Part shown: piece by piece, positions 29,176-37,798 of the stretch
How the letters are laid out: each line of letters starts with the position of its first letter
Position numbering within the stretch: position 1 is the stretch's first letter
DNA from: Deltaproteobacteria bacterium IMCC39146
GTDB taxonomy: Bacteria > Desulfobacterota > Desulfuromonadia > Desulfuromonadales > BM103
Assembly: GCA_030005635.1 (NCBI GenBank)
Contig: JARUHP010000016.1
Location: 1-64,000 of the forward strand
DNA: 64,000 nt
Reading direction: 5' to 3'
Made by a program: the position numbers and the translations under genes
Notes under the pieces: model-generated
What the model saw: the letters and a program-made list of their open reading frames with translations, nothing else
Told to the model about the DNA's origin: nothing
The model's database searches: none

Positions 29176-31701
29176 TTAAAAGTCAGGCGGGTTAGCATCA
29201 GCCAGCTCGGCGAGCCAGCCGGAGATTTTTCCGTGATAAAGTTCGCGCAGCTTGTTAGCGGCATCTTCCTCTGTAGCTTCAACGTAGATATGAGCGATCG
29301 GGCGGTGTTGGTCAGGCAGGACCAGTACCCATCCCTGTTCCGTGTCGATGCGCACGCCATCGGTAAACGAGGCTCGCTGATCGACGGCGTACTCACTCAT
29401 TTTGCGCATCAGTCCACCCTTGCTCTCCCAGGGGCATGACAGCTCCAGGTGATGGTAATGGTTGCGGGGGAGTGTGGCGAAAGCCTGGTCCAGAGACAGC
29501 TCGGCACGTACTGTAAGTTCCATGATCTTGGCGGTGGCAAAGAGCCCGTCGAAGTGTGGTTGAAATTTTGGGAAGCCGAAGCGGTCATCCATCGACGCTA
29601 CAAAGCGGACCTCACGGTTGCGGGCGGCGTAGACCAGTGAGTAGCCGTCAGAGCGGGTGCGCTCCACGGTCAGACCAGCAGACTTGGCCAGCTCGTTAAC
29701 AGCTTGAGGTGCCGCAACCGGCACAACCAGGCGACCTTCGTTCTCCGCTGCGCAAACCAGAACAGTAAGGACGCTAAGTGCCTCACGGCTGGTGAAAAGG
29801 TGTCCCGCACCGCTGACCACACGGATTTTCTCTCCGGAAGGGCCGATCCAGAAGCCGGCGTCAGCCTCCAGGGTTTTTACGATACGACTCAATCGATCCA
29901 GAGCGGCTTCCAGCTCGTTGGTCGACATATCCATGGCTTTCTCATGAACGTGCGAGTTCAACTCAGTCACCTCGAAACCGAGGTCAGTGAGCAGGTCGGG
30001 CAAAAGGTCAGCGGCAGGAGAGTGATTGAGATCAAGGACGACCTTCGGGGTAGCCTTCTTCAGCAAGTCGTTGTCCAGTCCGCGCAGAAACCCTTCGCGA
30101 TAGAAATCATAAATGCGAGGCAGTTCTTCGATGCCGCCCGGCTCAGAATAATGGGCGCGGCGAAAGTTCTCCTTAAAGTAGATGCGCTCAATCCCCTTGG
30201 CCGTGCCGGAAGGGATCTCGTTGCCATCTGCATCAAAGAAAATAATCTCCGTGGCGGCCGGGTCTTCTGGCGACTGGCGAAAATGTATGCCGCCAACTTC
30301 ACCGAAGGTAGTCAGCTTGTAGCGTAACACCGGCAGTGAGATCATCTTGATGTCACGTACGTTCACCCCCGCAGAAAGCAACCCGCCAACGAAAGAGCGT
30401 TTGAGCATTCGCGACGAGCGAATGGCGTCGCGACCGGCCAGGATATAGCTGTCCTTGGGCAGCGTTGATCCGTAGGCTGCTCCGAGGCGGGCAGAGAACT
30501 CCGGAGTCATTTCAATATTGGTCATGCCACGCACCAGGGCTCCTTCGAAGAGACTTTTACGCCACTTCTCTCCCCAGATCAGGTTGGTCGAAACGGTCGA
30601 TCCGCTCTCGATGACCTTGCGCGGCCAGATTTTAACATTGGGTCGAATGTTGACGTCATCACCGATCATCGTCTCGTCCGCAACCACAACGCCGGGTTCT
30701 ATGACTGAATTCTTGCCGACGCGAACCCGATGCCCGAGATTCGATCCAGTGACTATTGTTCCCGCCTTGATATAGACGTTATCCCAGAGAATGGCATCCT
30801 CAAGGGTGACATCTTCCTCGATCTGGCAGTTACGGCCGACCACGCAGTTGGTAAGGCTTGCATTACCTTTGATCCGGGTGTTGTCTCCCAGAACGACCAT
30901 GCCGGAGAGTCTGGTCTGGTCGTCGACCTGGGCGTCAGGGCTGATAAAGATCCTCTCTTCTGCTGACCTGGCGGGTTCATGCACTTTTACAATAACCTTG
31001 CCGTGGCAGATATCCTGGCAAGCTTCGAGGTATGCTTCCGGATTGCCGATGTCGGCCCAGTAGCCTTGCAGATTGCAACCAAACAGATCGTCTGCATTCT
31101 CGAGCATTTTGGGGAAGACATCCTTGGCCCAGTCGCGATTTTCCCCCTCCGGAATCAGCTTCAGAGCTTCCGGTTCCAAAATATAGATGCCCGTGTTGAT
31201 GGTGTCGGAAAAGACTTCTCCCCAACCGGGTTTTTCAAGAAACTTGGTGATGCGGGACTCTTTGTCGGTGATAACAACGCCGAATTGAAGAGGGTCGGAG
31301 ACCGCTGTCAGGATGATGGTCGCCTTCGCCTGTTTTTTCTCATGGAATGCAATTGCTTTTGAGAGGTCGAAATCGGTTAAAAGGTCACCACTGATGATCA
31401 TAAATCTTTCATTGAGGTGCTTTGTTGCCGCCTTGACTGCGCCGGCGGTGCCAAAGTCCTCTAAAGGGGTAACGTAAGTGATATGGATGCCGAACTCGCT
31501 GCCGTCACCGAAATACTTTTTGATGGCTTCCGGTTGGTGGAAGAGCAATAGCACCAGGTCGGTGATGCCATGTTGTTTGAGAAGGTTGACGATGTGCTCC
31601 ATGATCGGTCGGTTGATCAGGGGGATCATCGGCTTGGGCATGTTGATGGTCAGAGGATGAATGCGGGTGCCAAATCCTCCTGCCATGATGACAGCTTTCA
31701 A
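29176..31701 (-). CDS. Sugar-nucleotidyltransferase / phosphohexomutase-like fusion protein
   Basis: This 841-residue protein has three parts. The first is a GT-A nucleotidyltransferase (1 to about 235) with MAGGFGTRIHPLT and the KPM.P motif. The second is a left-handed beta-helix (about 250-370) of hexapeptide repeats. The third is a phosphomannomutase/phosphoglucomutase-like region (about 380-841). In the mutase part the phosphoserine loop, normally TASHNP, reads FRQSPEDP, so classical mutase activity is doubtful. Similar fusions are annotated mannose-1-phosphate guanylyltransferase in bacteria that also carry glycogen genes. It follows the CheY-like gene by 54 bp. It probably supplies or senses a sugar nucleotide, but the substrate cannot be read from sequence. 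Confidence 0.82.
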   Translation of the reverse strand: MKAVIMAGGFGTRIHPLTINMPKPMIPLINRPIMEHIVNLLKQHGITDLVLLLFHQPEAIKKYFGDGSEFGIHITYVTPLEDFGTAGAVKAATKHLNERFMIISGDLLTDFDLSKAIAFHEKKQAKATIILTAVSDPLQFGVVITDKESRITKFLEKPGWGEVFSDTINTGIYILEPEALKLIPEGENRDWAKDVFPKMLENADDLFGCNLQGYWADIGNPEAYLEACQDICHGKVIVKVHEPARSAEERIFISPDAQVDDQTRLSGMVVLGDNTRIKGNASLTNCVVGRNCQIEEDVTLEDAILWDNVYIKAGTIVTGSNLGHRVRVGKNSVIEPGVVVADETMIGDDVNIRPNVKIWPRKVIESGSTVSTNLIWGEKWRKSLFEGALVRGMTNIEMTPEFSARLGAAYGSTLPKDSYILAGRDAIRSSRMLKRSFVGGLLSAGVNVRDIKMISLPVLRYKLTTFGEVGGIHFRQSPEDPAATEIIFFDADGNEIPSGTAKGIERIYFKENFRRAHYSEPGGIEELPRIYDFYREGFLRGLDNDLLKKATPKVVLDLNHSPAADLLPDLLTDLGFEVTELNSHVHEKAMDMSTNELEAALDRLSRIVKTLEADAGFWIGPSGEKIRVVSGAGHLFTSREALSVLTVLVCAAENEGRLVVPVAAPQAVNELAKSAGLTVERTRSDGYSLVYAARNREVRFVASMDDRFGFPKFQPHFDGLFATAKIMELTVRAELSLDQAFATLPRNHYHHLELSCPWESKGGLMRKMSEYAVDQRASFTDGVRIDTEQGWVLVLPDQHRPIAHIYVEATEEDAANKLRELYHGKISGWLAELADANPPDF

Positions 31702-31755
31702 TAGCAGTCTCCTTGGGGTCGTAAAGGTTTAATCTGGTTCTCTTTAGCGAAGATG

Positions 31756-32112
31756 TCAGGGTTTTGCGAGTAGTCGGCGGACTTCATTCTTCAGCTCATC
31801 GAGATTGGAGCTTTTGACGACGTAGGCATCTGCCAGCCAGGAGGAAAAATCCTCCTTGTAACAACTGTAAGCGGTGCAAAGAATCACAGGGGTCTTTTCA
31901 CTCTCGCGGGCTATTTGCTGCAGGAGTTCGAGGCCGCTCTCGTGTTTAAGCTGGATGTCGAGGATGATCAGGTCAAAAACCTGTTGGCGCAATTGCTCCA
32001 GCGCCTGGCTGCGGTCGCCGCAGGTGACAACGGTGTGCCCTTCGTCCTCCAGTTCCGCCGCGTAAAGATGCTGAATGTCTCCTTCATCATCAATAACCAA
32101 CAGGTGTGCCAT
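31756..32112 (-). CDS. Single-domain response regulator (CheY-like)
   Basis: This 118-residue protein is a receiver only, with the acidic pair Asp8/Asp9, phospho-acceptor Asp52 in LIILDIQL, a Thr in LCTAYS and Lys in VVKSS. It has no output domain, so it must signal by protein contact. It is the first gene of the alpha-glucan cluster (receiver, sugar-nucleotide fusion, GH13, glgA, acidic protein). This suggests a phospho-signal input to storage-glucan metabolism. No cognate kinase adjoins it. Confidence 0.85.
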   Translation of the reverse strand: MAHLLVIDDEGDIQHLYAAELEDEGHTVVTCGDRSQALEQLRQQVFDLIILDIQLKHESGLELLQQIARESEKTPVILCTAYSCYKEDFSSWLADAYVVKSSNLDELKNEVRRLLAKP

Positions 32113-32320
32113 AGAGTGCTCCTTAATTAGGACGTAGTCTGTACCCGTCCATTATACCAACCCGCCGCTTCCCTGCAATCCTGATCGATGCTTTGTCTCC
32201 TTGCCCCATTCAGGGCAAGATGACATAGTTGTGACAGTGTGACCTCGTAACAGGTTGATTCTTCTTGAGCTCGGCCCGTTTGTTTATCTAAATTACATCG
32301 TAAATCAGTTGGTTGAATCG

Positions 32321-33238
32321 ATGAAGCCCTATCAGCTTTATTCCAGTCACCTTAAAAAACGCTTCGGTGGCCGTGTCCATAAAATCTCTGTTGACGCAGG
32401 TTTTGGTTGCCCCAACCGCAATGGTGGTCGGTCTGGCGCCGGTTGTCTCTTCTGTGACCCGGGTGGTTCCGGGTCAGTTGGCCTTGAACGCCAGCTGAGT
32501 GTTGCCGCACAGATTGAGCAGGGCAAGGAGGTTATGACCCGCAAGTATAAAGCGGGTAAGTTCATGGCCTATTTTCAACCCTTTTCCAACACCCTTGCTC
32601 CTGTTGACGAATTGCGTGCCCTTTATGATGAAGCGCTGGCAGTAGAGGATGTGGTCGGCCTGGCGATTGGTACGCGGCCAGACTGTGTCCCTGCCGAGGT
32701 TCTGGACCTGCTGGCAGAATATCATGTAAAAACCTACCTCTGGTTGGAATTGGGTTTGCAAACGAGCCACGACCGCACTCTTGACTGGTTAAGGCGTGGC
32801 CATGATTTTGCGACTTTTGTCGAGGCTGTGCAGGGCGCAAAGTCGCGCGGTTTGAGAACCTGTGTGCACGTGATCCTCGGTCTGCCCGGTGAAAGCCGAG
32901 CCGACATACTGCAGACCATTGATGTTCTTGCCGAGTTGCAGGTGGAGGGCGTGAAACTTCATCTGCTCCACGTTTTACAGGATACGCCTCTTGGTGATCT
33001 CTATGCCGAAGGTGAAGTTTCAGTGCTGGGCATGGAGGAGTATGTTGCGCTGGTTGTTGATTGTATGGAGCGCCTGCATCCCGAGACTTTGATTCACCGT
33101 CTGACCGGTGATGGCCCCAGAGCACAACTTTTGGCACCGCTCTGGTCGCTCAAAAAATGGGAGGTTCTCAACGCGATTGATGCGGAGTTTGCACGACGCG
33201 GGTCGCGTCAGGGTGACTCTTGTCGTTGCTTGACGTAA
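32321..33238 (+). CDS. Radical SAM protein of the YhcC family
   Basis: This 305-residue protein has a radical SAM motif with wide spacing (CPNRNGGRSGAGCLFC), GTRPDC, and LWLELGLQTSHD typical of the YhcC/TIGR01212 family, a relative of Elp3. Substrate and reaction are not established for this family. I chose ATG 32321 (MKPYQLYSSHLKKRFGGRV), which matches the family N-terminus; upstream in-frame codons add unrelated sequence. A strong terminator follows. Confidence 0.85.
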   Translation: MKPYQLYSSHLKKRFGGRVHKISVDAGFGCPNRNGGRSGAGCLFCDPGGSGSVGLERQLSVAAQIEQGKEVMTRKYKAGKFMAYFQPFSNTLAPVDELRALYDEALAVEDVVGLAIGTRPDCVPAEVLDLLAEYHVKTYLWLELGLQTSHDRTLDWLRRGHDFATFVEAVQGAKSRGLRTCVHVILGLPGESRADILQTIDVLAELQVEGVKLHLLHVLQDTPLGDLYAEGEVSVLGMEEYVALVVDCMERLHPETLIHRLTGDGPRAQLLAPLWSLKKWEVLNAIDAEFARRGSRQGDSCRCLT

Positions 33239-33270
33239 AGAATGAAGAGGAGGAGCAACTTTGAAATTGG

Positions 33271-33301
33271 AAACGCCCCCTGGTTTTCAGGAGGCGTTTT
33301 T
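33271..33301 (+). terminator. Rho-independent terminator of the YhcC-like gene
   Basis: The stem AAACGCCCCCTGG / CAGGAGGCGTTTTT has a short TTTT loop, a small internal mismatch and a terminal T run. It starts 32 bp after the stop codon. Confidence 0.85.
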
Positions 33302-33406
33302 GACAACGGGTGTCGGCTGGTCAGCTGTTTCAGCCGGCCCGCTCCAGGAAAGGAGAAGCAGGCTTGCCCAGATGATACTGCCGAATAAAATCAGGTAACG
33401 GAACAT
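33287..33406 (-). CDS. Possible 39-residue membrane peptide
   Basis: The frame encodes MFRYLILFGSIIWASLLLLS followed by a polar tail ending KNAS. It looks like a single-pass or secreted small protein. Its last codons overlap the YhcC terminator on the opposite strand. There is no clear ribosome site upstream of ATG 33406, which keeps confidence low. The rest of 33407-33654 has no gene that I can support. Confidence 0.3.
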   Translation of the reverse strand: MFRYLILFGSIIWASLLLLSWSGPAETADQPTPVVKNAS

Positions 33407-33456
33407 GGCGCGGAGAATAACCGAGTCGGGCAAAAAAATCAAGAATGCAAACTATT

Positions 33457-33476
33457 AAGAATAAACAATTATTCTT
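33457..33476. repeat. Perfect inverted repeat AAGAATAA-N4-TTATTCTT
   Basis: An 8-bp perfect dyad with a 4-base spacer lies in the noncoding interval between the YhcC-like gene and the cytochrome b5-like gene. It has no T run, so it is more like an operator or a small hairpin than a terminator. The binding protein is unknown. Confidence 0.45.
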
Positions 33477-33654
33477 GCCAAACCAAGACGCTAACCGCCT
33501 GCTGGACTATCTGGGCTGAAGCGAAAATTTGACCGTTTGAGAACAGATTTTGGCTCTTTTGAGAGTAATGGCCGTAGCTATTGGTTGAAGAGGAGCTGAA
33601 ATATGGGTCAAACATGCGGATTTGCAGGCAGTTCATGGTTAGTCCGACAAGTTT

Positions 33655-33975
33655 CTAGAGTACCAGAAAAATGACCACGGCAAGAATAATTGCAGCGATG
33701 ATGATACCCAGTGTGACTTTGCCGCTGCCCGAGGTAGTTTGTGCTGTTGCGTCCTCTTCAAGAGAACCAATGACCGGGAAACGTTCAATCACTGTCCGCA
33801 CGTGGGGTGCCCCGGCTAATTCATCGGTCAGGTCTTGACCGGCCTGATGATCAGGTGGATGCAACCCATTCTGCCAGCGTGGACTGTCGGTCACATCATA
33901 CACCGTTCCGTTGACGGCAATGTACGCGCGGCGACCATCGCGGCCATCATGTTCGGCAAGTTCAGCAAGGGTCAT
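33655..33975 (-). CDS. Tail-anchored cytochrome b5-like heme-binding protein
   Basis: This 106-residue protein starts with a cytochrome b5-like domain (about 1-80). AYIAVNGTVYDVTDSPRWQNG and the HPPDH motif supply two histidines that fit axial heme ligands. A hydrophobic helix at the very C-terminus (TLGIIIAAIILAVVIFLVL) would anchor it in the membrane with the heme domain in the cytoplasm. AAGGAG precedes ATG 33975. No redox partner is adjacent. Heme binding is expected from the family, and the electron-transfer role is unassigned. Confidence 0.8.
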   Translation of the reverse strand: MTLAELAEHDGRDGRRAYIAVNGTVYDVTDSPRWQNGLHPPDHQAGQDLTDELAGAPHVRTVIERFPVIGSLEEDATAQTTSGSGKVTLGIIIAAIILAVVIFLVL

Positions 33976-34038
33976 GATTGAGACTCCTTAATGTTTTATG
34001 TTTACGGGGTTTTGACAAATATTTTAAGTTTTTATTTC

Positions 34039-34068
34039 TTGGTTTGTTTTTACATTAGCCTATATAAT
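34039..34068 (+). promoter_or_regulatory. Candidate sigma-70 promoter of the MshM/MshN-like genes
   Basis: TTGGTT (34039-34044) and a consensus TATAAT (34063-34068) are 18 bp apart, 51 bp upstream of the ATPase start codon. A small hairpin (34083-34102) lies in the leader. Confidence 0.5.
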
Positions 34069-34118
34069 ACCCACTATTTGCGGGTTAGCAAGATCGCTGA
34101 CCTGAGGGGGCGTAGTTC

Positions 34119-35039
34119 ATGTATCAGGAACATTTCAAGCTACGGGAAGCTCCATTCTCGCTGACCCCTGATCCCGATTATTTTTACAACTACACCGGAC
34201 ATCAACAGGCCCTGAACGTTCTTTTGGTCGCTTTGCAGAGCGGCGAAGGCCTGATCAAGATTACCGGTGAAGTCGGGACTGGCAAGACCTTGTTGTGCCG
34301 AAAATTGCTTGCCGCCCTGGCTGGCGATTTCCAGGCAGCCTATCTCCCCAATCCCTTACTGACACCCTTTGAACTTTATCAGGCCCTTGCTGAAGAGTTG
34401 AGTATCATGGTCCCTCAAGGGATCACCATGCATGACCTGGTTAAGAGGATCACCGAGCAATTGGTGTCTTTTCGGAAGGGTGACAAGAAGGCTGTCCTCT
34501 GTATTGACGAAGCGCAAGCCATGCCGAGAGAGAGTCTGGAAGCTTTGCGTCTGCTCAGTAATTTGGAGACGGAAAAACAAAAGCTTCTGCAGATTGTGAT
34601 CTTCGCCCAACCGGAGTTGGATGCGCTGCTGGAAAATGACAACTTAAGGCAACTTCGCCAGCGCATAACTTTTAGCTATGATTTGCCTGCTCTGGATCGT
34701 GCTGCAGTGAGCGGTTATGTTCATCATCGTCTAAAGGTGGCCGGGCACAAGGGACACAGGCTTTTCGATGAGGCGGCCCTGGATGCCGTCTACCGCTCCA
34801 GTCGTGGTATCCCCAGACTGGTCAATATCCTCTGTCACAAAGCCTTGATGGTTGCTTATGGTCAAGGACTAAAAGAAGTTGCTCAGACGCAAGTGAAAAT
34901 GGCCAGCAGTGACACTGAAGACGCCACGAAACTCTCTCGATCATTCCTGCCCGGGAACTCATTCTACTTCACTATTGGTCTTATCACGGTGTTTGAAGTC
35001 GTTCTGGTTGTTTACCTGTTGCGGAGTGTCTTGTCATGA
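34119..35039 (+). CDS. ExeA/MshM-like AAA ATPase
   Basis: This 306-residue protein starts MYQEHFKLREAPFSLTPDPDYFY, the classic ExeA/MshM opening. It has Walker A GEVGTGKT (about 49-56) and Walker B VLCIDEAQ, and ends in a transmembrane helix (FYFTIGLITVFEVVLVVYLL). Relatives help assemble MSHA pili or type II secretion, binding peptidoglycan or energising assembly. Its stop overlaps the start of the next gene by 4 bp, so the pair is translationally coupled. No other msh or gsp genes lie in the window. Confidence 0.87.
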   Translation: MYQEHFKLREAPFSLTPDPDYFYNYTGHQQALNVLLVALQSGEGLIKITGEVGTGKTLLCRKLLAALAGDFQAAYLPNPLLTPFELYQALAEELSIMVPQGITMHDLVKRITEQLVSFRKGDKKAVLCIDEAQAMPRESLEALRLLSNLETEKQKLLQIVIFAQPELDALLENDNLRQLRQRITFSYDLPALDRAAVSGYVHHRLKVAGHKGHRLFDEAALDAVYRSSRGIPRLVNILCHKALMVAYGQGLKEVAQTQVKMASSDTEDATKLSRSFLPGNSFYFTIGLITVFEVVLVVYLLRSVLS

Positions 35040-36289
35040 GCCTGATCAACCAGATGTTGCGTGACTTGCAGCAACAGAAGAAAGATGGCGCACCGCCCAG
35101 CGTTAAGCCTCCTCGTCGTAGCATGATGGAAAAAGTTCCTTACCTGCCTCTGCCCGTTGTGCTGGGTGGCGGAGGGCTGGTCCTGCTCGTCCTCATCTGG
35201 TGGATGGCTGGGGTTCTCTCGGATATGATGTTTGGCTTTGAGCCGACAAACCCAAAAGCTGAAAGCCAACAGGTCGCCGTGATTGAAGAGGCTGCAACCC
35301 AGAAAGATTTGAGCACTCCTGTTGCAAAGGATCAGCTGACTCTTGCTGAACGAGAGGCTGAACCTCCAGTCCCTGCGACTGTCAATGAATCTGTGCTTGC
35401 ATTAGCTGAGACTCCTGCCAAGGTGGAGGCCGCACCGGCAAAGCCTCTGGTCAAAGTGGCAAGTGTGAAGCCTCCGGTTGTCAAAAAGCCCCAGGTTATT
35501 AGAGCGGCCAAGCCCAAACCGGTTAAACGCAAGCAGGTGAAAGCTCCTGTGAGTGCGGCTGCCAGAACCCGATCGAAAGTGACCTCGACCCAGCCGGTTG
35601 CCAGAGTTCCCAAACGCCTGCACCCGGATGAGCTGCCTGGAGCGACCCGCAGCCAGAGGGTTTCGAAGCCCGAGGTTAAGAGGATCGAGAGTCCGAGCAG
35701 AATACCGGCGACGACTTCTTACGGTCTAGCTGAGGAAGCCTATCTCGATGGCAAGTGGGCCTACGAGCGCGAACGTACTAACCTGTCGGTGAGGTCTTTG
35801 CAGGAGGCCCTGGAACTTTATCCCGGTCACCTGCCAGCAAGAGAAATGCTGGTTAAAATCTTCGAAAAGGGCGGCAAAAATGGCGAGGCCATGTATCTGC
35901 TTGCTGAAGGCCTTGAGATTGCCCCTGACTATATCGTTTTCAAGAAAAACTATGCCCGATTGCTTTCGTTGCAGGGCGATTACGATGCTGCGACCAAAGT
36001 TATGCTCAACGGTGGCTTGCCCGGCGTTGAGGAGGACCCCGAAGCCCATGTCATCCTGGCCTCTCTTTACCAGCGCCTGGATGAATCCTTTCTCGCCGCT
36101 CAGACTTATCGCAACCTGTTGGTTTTCTGGCCGCAGACAGGAGCTTTCTGGGTTGGTCTAGGCGGTGCCCTGGAGGGGCAGAGCTTGCAGAAGGAAGCTG
36201 TCGAGTGTTATCAAAGAGCTCTGAAAACGGAGAATCTGCGTAAGGATTTACTCGCCTACGCGCAGAAACGTTTGAAGACTCTCAAATAA
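35036..36289 (+). CDS. MshN-like TPR protein
   Basis: This 417-residue protein starts MSLINQMLRDLQQQKK, the hallmark of MSHA biogenesis protein MshN. It has one transmembrane helix (about 38-62), a long Lys/Pro/Ala/Val-rich linker (about 85-215) and TPR repeats in the C-terminal half (from about 230: GLAEEAYLDGKWAYE). The linker should cross the periplasm so that the TPRs meet partner proteins. It is coupled to the ATPase upstream. A GC hairpin at 36297-36329 follows. The pair looks like an orphan piece of a pilus-assembly module. Confidence 0.82.
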   Translation: MSLINQMLRDLQQQKKDGAPPSVKPPRRSMMEKVPYLPLPVVLGGGGLVLLVLIWWMAGVLSDMMFGFEPTNPKAESQQVAVIEEAATQKDLSTPVAKDQLTLAEREAEPPVPATVNESVLALAETPAKVEAAPAKPLVKVASVKPPVVKKPQVIRAAKPKPVKRKQVKAPVSAAARTRSKVTSTQPVARVPKRLHPDELPGATRSQRVSKPEVKRIESPSRIPATTSYGLAEEAYLDGKWAYERERTNLSVRSLQEALELYPGHLPAREMLVKIFEKGGKNGEAMYLLAEGLEIAPDYIVFKKNYARLLSLQGDYDAATKVMLNGGLPGVEEDPEAHVILASLYQRLDESFLAAQTYRNLLVFWPQTGAFWVGLGGALEGQSLQKEAVECYQRALKTENLRKDLLAYAQKRLKTLK

Positions 36290-36296
36290 GTTAAAT

Positions 36297-36329
36297 CCGG
36301 CCTTGATGAACTGATTACGGTCAGGCCGG
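36297..36329 (+). terminator. Possible terminator after the MshN-like gene
   Basis: The arms CCGGCCT and AGGCCGG pair over a 19-base loop that can extend the stem with a bulge. There is no proper T run, so confidence is low. Confidence 0.35.
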
Positions 36330-36395
36330 GCGTTGCCGTTTGGCCAGCAAGGGACATTGTGTTCCATTGACTGTTAATCCTGTCTCGGGTGATGA

Positions 36396-37073
36396 GTGCC
36401 TCTCCTTAATCAAAATTTGATGTCTGCCCTTGATTCCTGCCGTCGTTTGTATGATGAGGTCGACGACTGGTTCGCAACTTGTCTACAGGCCGGAGGGACT
36501 TCTCTAGCGTGCAGAGGGGGGTGTAGTTCCTGCTGTCGTGGTTTGTTCGACATCACCCTGCTTGACGCCTGGCTTCTCAAAGACGCTTTCGCCGCCTTAC
36601 CTGAGGCGACTCGAGCACAAGTTCTTGAGCGCTGTCAGCCCCGCCTTGTTGAACTCCGGAAACGCTGGCCGGAGCTTAAGAACCCCTATTTACTGAATGC
36701 CTTGCCTGATATGGAATGGCAGGAGATGCCAGAAGAGGATCTGACCCCTTGTCCTCTGCTCGATGAACAGGGTTATTGCCTGGTTTATGCTGCCAGACCT
36801 CTGACCTGCCGCCTGCATGGCCTGCCGAGTATCGATGTGAGTGGTGAAGACTTCGATGGCACCGTTTGTACTTTGCATCCCGGCGATCCGGCAAGTTTGC
36901 CGGACGATGTTCTGCGATGGCGGTTTCGTGAGGTTTTTACCCGGGAAATTGAGTTGTTTCGTGACTTTACCCGGGAGTTGACCGGAAGCTCTAGGCAGGA
37001 GCTTGATACTTTTATTCCCTTGGCTCTGCTGGCGGACTACGCCAAGGTCGACTGGCGTCGCTTGCAATTGTAA
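36396..37073 (+). CDS. YkgJ-family cysteine-cluster protein
   Basis: This 225-residue cytosolic protein has the CRGGCSSCCRG cluster (about residues 39-49) and later cysteines in LTPCPLLDEQGYCLVYAARPLTCRLHG. This pattern is typical of the YkgJ/UPF0153 family, thought to bind zinc or an iron-sulfur cluster. Function is unknown. The start is GTG 36396, or ATG 36420, which loses 8 residues; neither has a strong ribosome site. It is convergent with the Spy-like gene, and a hairpin (37085-37119) lies between them. Confidence 0.8.
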   Translation: MPLLNQNLMSALDSCRRLYDEVDDWFATCLQAGGTSLACRGGCSSCCRGLFDITLLDAWLLKDAFAALPEATRAQVLERCQPRLVELRKRWPELKNPYLLNALPDMEWQEMPEEDLTPCPLLDEQGYCLVYAARPLTCRLHGLPSIDVSGEDFDGTVCTLHPGDPASLPDDVLRWRFREVFTREIELFRDFTRELTGSSRQELDTFIPLALLADYAKVDWRRLQL

Positions 37074-37084
37074 CTGTTACCGCC

Positions 37085-37119
37085 GCTCTGTGGAGACCGT
37101 TTTTGAACCTCCCCAGAGC
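37085..37119. terminator. Hairpin between convergent genes
   Basis: The arms GCTCTGTGGAG and CTCCCCAGAGC form an 11-bp stem with one mismatch and a T-rich loop, between the ends of the YkgJ-like and Spy-like genes. There is no flanking T run. Confidence 0.4.
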
Positions 37120-37148
37120 GACAGCTCTTTGCTGTGATCTTATTGCTT

Positions 37149-37610
37149 CTATTGCCTGTGCTTGGCGGCTCCCCTGCGCTCCTGTCTCTGCTGACGGGAA
37201 GCCTCATGCTGCTCCTGCTGCTCAGGAGTGAGAACCTGGTTGATCCTGGTCCTTGTGGCATGCTGTGCGATCATCATATCAGCCCGCTGGTCAGACTGTT
37301 TACGAACCAGTTCCCGTAAACGCGGCTCATCAAGAGTGTCAGTCCTGAAAAGCTCTCGAAGCTCCTCGCGGGTCACACGTTTCTCTTCGTGCAGGGCTTC
37401 ATGTGTTGCTTTAGTCGAGGCAAAAATATCTTTGATCTCCGCTTCCTGTTGCGCTGTCAGGTCAAGTCTCTCTTTGAGATGCTCAAGCCTGGTTGCCTGC
37501 TGTTCGCCATTTTCGCATGCCTTGTCACAGTGCCCTGGTTTTGCGAAGGCTGGTGTGATTTCAAGGGTTCCTAGCAACAATGCCAGTGTCAGATATTTTA
37601 GATTACGCAT
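37149..37610 (-). CDS. Spy/CpxP-like periplasmic protein
   Basis: This 153-residue protein has a signal peptide (MRNLKYLTLALLLGTLEITPAFA). The mature part is helical, charged and cysteine-poor, with the LTAQQ (LTxxQ) motif seen twice in degenerate form (LDLTAQQEAEI and LTPEQQEQ). Family members are periplasmic chaperones or stress sensors, sometimes metal-responsive. ATG 37610 is preceded by AAGGAG; an upstream in-frame extension is not credible. It lies divergent from, and 188 bp away from, a histidine kinase gene, which would suit a CpxP-like partner, but that link is only suggestive. Confidence 0.75.
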   Translation of the reverse strand: MRNLKYLTLALLLGTLEITPAFAKPGHCDKACENGEQQATRLEHLKERLDLTAQQEAEIKDIFASTKATHEALHEEKRVTREELRELFRTDTLDEPRLRELVRKQSDQRADMMIAQHATRTRINQVLTPEQQEQHEASRQQRQERRGAAKHRQ

Positions 37611-37798
37611 GTTTGTCTCCTTAGGTTGAGTTGAGTGTTGGTTGCGGCCGGCAACGCTATTGATTTGCTTCCTTGGACGAGTCATCCTGAAAAAGGTTTA
37701 CTTTGTAGCCGGGTAAAGTTGCTCAACTTTTTTGCTGTCTCATTGCACTGTGCGATTGCACAGTGTCCAGAGAGAATTTCTGTGGTATTTTCTAACTT

